Origin: an uncultured Bacteroidales bacterium
Lineage (GTDB): Bacteria; Bacteroidota; Bacteroidia; Bacteroidales; UBA932
Direction: 5' to 3'
Assembly: GCA_947177525.1 (NCBI GenBank)
Contig: CAMWUW010000002.1
Span: forward strand, 28,151 to 92,150
Length of the DNA: 64,000 nucleotides
The notes below the pieces were generated by a model. That model saw nothing but the letters and a program-made list of their open reading frames with translations. It was not told where the DNA came from and did no database searches. Positions 62,451-64,000 of the stretch are shown here, piece after piece (position 1 is the first letter of the stretch; each line of letters opens with the position of its first letter). The translations under genes and the position numbers were made by a program.

Positions 62451-63548
62451 ATGGACAGGAAAAATTGTTATTGCGTAATAATGGCCGGAGGCACAGGTAC
62501 CAGATTCTGGCCAGTCAGCAGAAGCAAAAGGCCAAAACAGTTTCTTGATGTGGCCAATACAGGCAAGACCTTCATCCGGCAGACTTATGACAGGTTTCTG
62601 AGAATTGTTCCGAGGGAAAATATCATCGTGGTAACATCAGGAAAATACCGCGCCCTTGTGGAGGAGCAGATACCTGGGCTTGACCCGCAGAATCTGTTGC
62701 TTGAGCCATATTCCAGAAATACGGCGCCGTGCATTGCATACGCCACATATACCCTTCTTAAGAGAAATCCCGATGCTGTTGTGGCAGTAACGCCGTCAGA
62801 CCACATTATTGATGATGAGGATCTTTTTGTATCCACACTGACAGATGCATTGGGATATGTATGTGACAATGAAGTCCTGATGACACTGGGCGTCGTGCCT
62901 ACGAGGCCGGACACCAATTATGGCTATGTACAGGCCCAGGGAGGCAAGGACGTGCATACGAAAGAGGAGCCGATGCCGGTAAAGACATTCACGGAAAAGC
63001 CGGACAGGGACATGGCAAAGGTATTCATCAGCAGCGGGGAGTTTTTCTGGAATGCGGGCATTTTCCTATGGAAGGCCAAGATGATCAAGCAGGAAATGGA
63101 AAAGCATCTTCCGGAGGTTACCGGGCTGTTTGAAGGCTGGGAGTTCGCAATCGGTACTAAAATAGAAAACGATTTCGTGGAAAGGGCCTATACCGACTGC
63201 CCGAACATCTCAATCGACTACGGGGTCATGGAAAAGACTGACAGGGCATGGATTTGTCCTGTGAAATTCGGCTGGACGGATATCGGGACATGGGAATCAC
63301 TGTATGACTATATCCCTTCCAAGGACCCTGACGGGAATGCAATATGTGCAGAAAAGGTTCTTACTGAGAGCACGAAAGGCGTCATGTATGTGTCTCCGGG
63401 ACGCAAAAAGCTGATTGCAATAAAAGGTCTTGAGGACTATATGGTGGTTGATACGGACGATATTCTTGTAATCTGCCCGAGGGATGACAAGAAATACAAG
63501 GATTTCATCTCAGGCATAGCCATGCCGGAATACGAAAAATACAGATAA
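62451..63548 (+). CDS. manC: Mannose-1-phosphate guanylyltransferase
   Basis: This 365-residue nucleotidyltransferase makes GDP-mannose from GTP and mannose-1-phosphate, feeding capsule, LPS and fucose synthesis. The N-terminus has MAGGTGTRFWPVSRSKRPKQF, the pyrophosphorylase signature. TPSDHII and FTEKPDRDMA follow, then FFWNAGIFLWKAKMI and FGWTDIGTWESLYDY. It lacks the C-terminal isomerase domain of long ManC proteins, so it is the single-function form. The symbol is by function. Confidence 0.93.
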   Translation: MDRKNCYCVIMAGGTGTRFWPVSRSKRPKQFLDVANTGKTFIRQTYDRFLRIVPRENIIVVTSGKYRALVEEQIPGLDPQNLLLEPYSRNTAPCIAYATYTLLKRNPDAVVAVTPSDHIIDDEDLFVSTLTDALGYVCDNEVLMTLGVVPTRPDTNYGYVQAQGGKDVHTKEEPMPVKTFTEKPDRDMAKVFISSGEFFWNAGIFLWKAKMIKQEMEKHLPEVTGLFEGWEFAIGTKIENDFVERAYTDCPNISIDYGVMEKTDRAWICPVKFGWTDIGTWESLYDYIPSKDPDGNAICAEKVLTESTKGVMYVSPGRKKLIAIKGLEDYMVVDTDDILVICPRDDKKYKDFISGIAMPEYEKYR

Positions 63549-63565
63549 GCTTATATTATTTAATT

Positions 63566-64000
63566 ATGGAACTCGAAAAGCAGATACAGGCCGACATGGT
63601 TGCGGCAATGAAAGCAAAGGAGACAGTACGCCTTGCCTCACTCAGAGCAATCAAGGCGGCAATACTTTTGGCAAAGACAGCGGAAGGAGGCACAGGAGAG
63701 GTAAGTGACCAGGATATCGTGAAACTTATCCAGAAACTTGTGAAGCAGCGCAAGGAGAGCGCACAGCAGTATTCGGATGCCGGACGTCCAGAGCTGGCAG
63801 AGAACGAGCTGGCAGAAGCTTCCGCAATGGAGGTATATCTTCCGAAGCAGCTTAGCGAGGCTGAGGTGGAGGCCGAACTTGTGAAAATTATCGCTGAAGT
63901 CGGGGCAAGCAAGCCTTCTGACATGGGCAAGGTGATGGGCGTCGCTACCAAAAGTCTTGCGGGACTTGAAGACGGAAGGCTGAGTTCAGCAACCGTCAAG
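63566..64000 (+). CDS. GatB/YqeY-domain protein, cut by the window end
   Basis: I read 145 residues from ATG 63566 (MELEKQIQADMVAAMKAKE); the gene continues past the window. The segment RLASLRAIKAAI and the later VYLPKQLSEAEVEAEL are typical of YqeY proteins, which resemble the tail of the GatB amidotransferase subunit. The role is unclear; some bind tRNA. It follows manC after 17 bases. The track shows only an antisense shadow here. Confidence 0.88.
   Translation, partial: MELEKQIQADMVAAMKAKETVRLASLRAIKAAILLAKTAEGGTGEVSDQDIVKLIQKLVKQRKESAQQYSDAGRPELAENELAEASAMEVYLPKQLSEAEVEAELVKIIAEVGASKPSDMGKVMGVATKSLAGLEDGRLSSATVK

Overview
The window is about 46% GC by eye and looks like chromosome from a member of the Bacteroidota, most likely an anaerobic Bacteroidales. 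Direct support comes from many copies of the Bacteroidota -7 promoter element TAnnTTTG upstream of genes. Lineage-typical families (DUF4270, DUF4294, DUF3098, GLPGLI, DUF4906-like), a membrane pyrophosphatase, anaerobic NrdD/NrdG and an L36 lacking half its zinc ligands agree with this. I see no rRNA, IS element, phage, integrase or CRISPR array. Genus cannot be fixed from the sequence alone.

Layout. 1-2610: tRNA-Pro, tRNA-Ala, lolD and trmN6 in one leftward unit, then mdh. 2611-6744: a strongly folded leader RNA, a phosphopantetheinyl transferase, and the class III ribonucleotide reductase pair nrdD-nrdG. 6707-13077: an SDR with a metal-ribbon-like tail, an EnvC-like LytM factor, a TPR lipoprotein-like exported protein, and an ECF sigma factor overlapping an unusual anti-sigma/beta-barrel protein. 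13079-19117: MlaEF-type lipid ABC transporter, the YifB ATPase, tsaE, an exported lipoprotein and ispE. 19141-22696: sufB-pnuC-sufC-sufD, leading into ispE. 22884-28884: a very large surface lipoprotein and hppA.

29194-54235 is the ribosomal-protein region, all leftward: rplC-rplD-rplW-rplB-rpsS-rplV-rpsC at 50361-54235, then rplP through rplQ at 29194-39840 with secY, map, infA, rpmJ and rpoA. The two halves, normally contiguous, are separated by about 10.5 kb of envelope and housekeeping genes: a TlpA-like thioredoxin, uvrC, a second pnuC, acpP, a DUF4270 protein, a GT5 glycosyltransferase domain, ftsX, DUF3098, uppP, lpxH and DUF4294. Each half has its own promoter and a predicted hairpin at its 5' end.

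54510-64000 runs rightward: the c-di-AMP synthase gene dacA, a GLPGLI protein with its outer-membrane partner, mutS2, a small lipoprotein, yraN, mannose-1-phosphate guanylyltransferase and a truncated YqeY gene.

The best candidates for something undescribed are three. The first is the multi-helix RNA at 2761-2975. The second is a short promoter-plus-terminator RNA at 29061-29165 with mutually exclusive pairings. The third is the broken S10-spc operon with its new leader RNAs.
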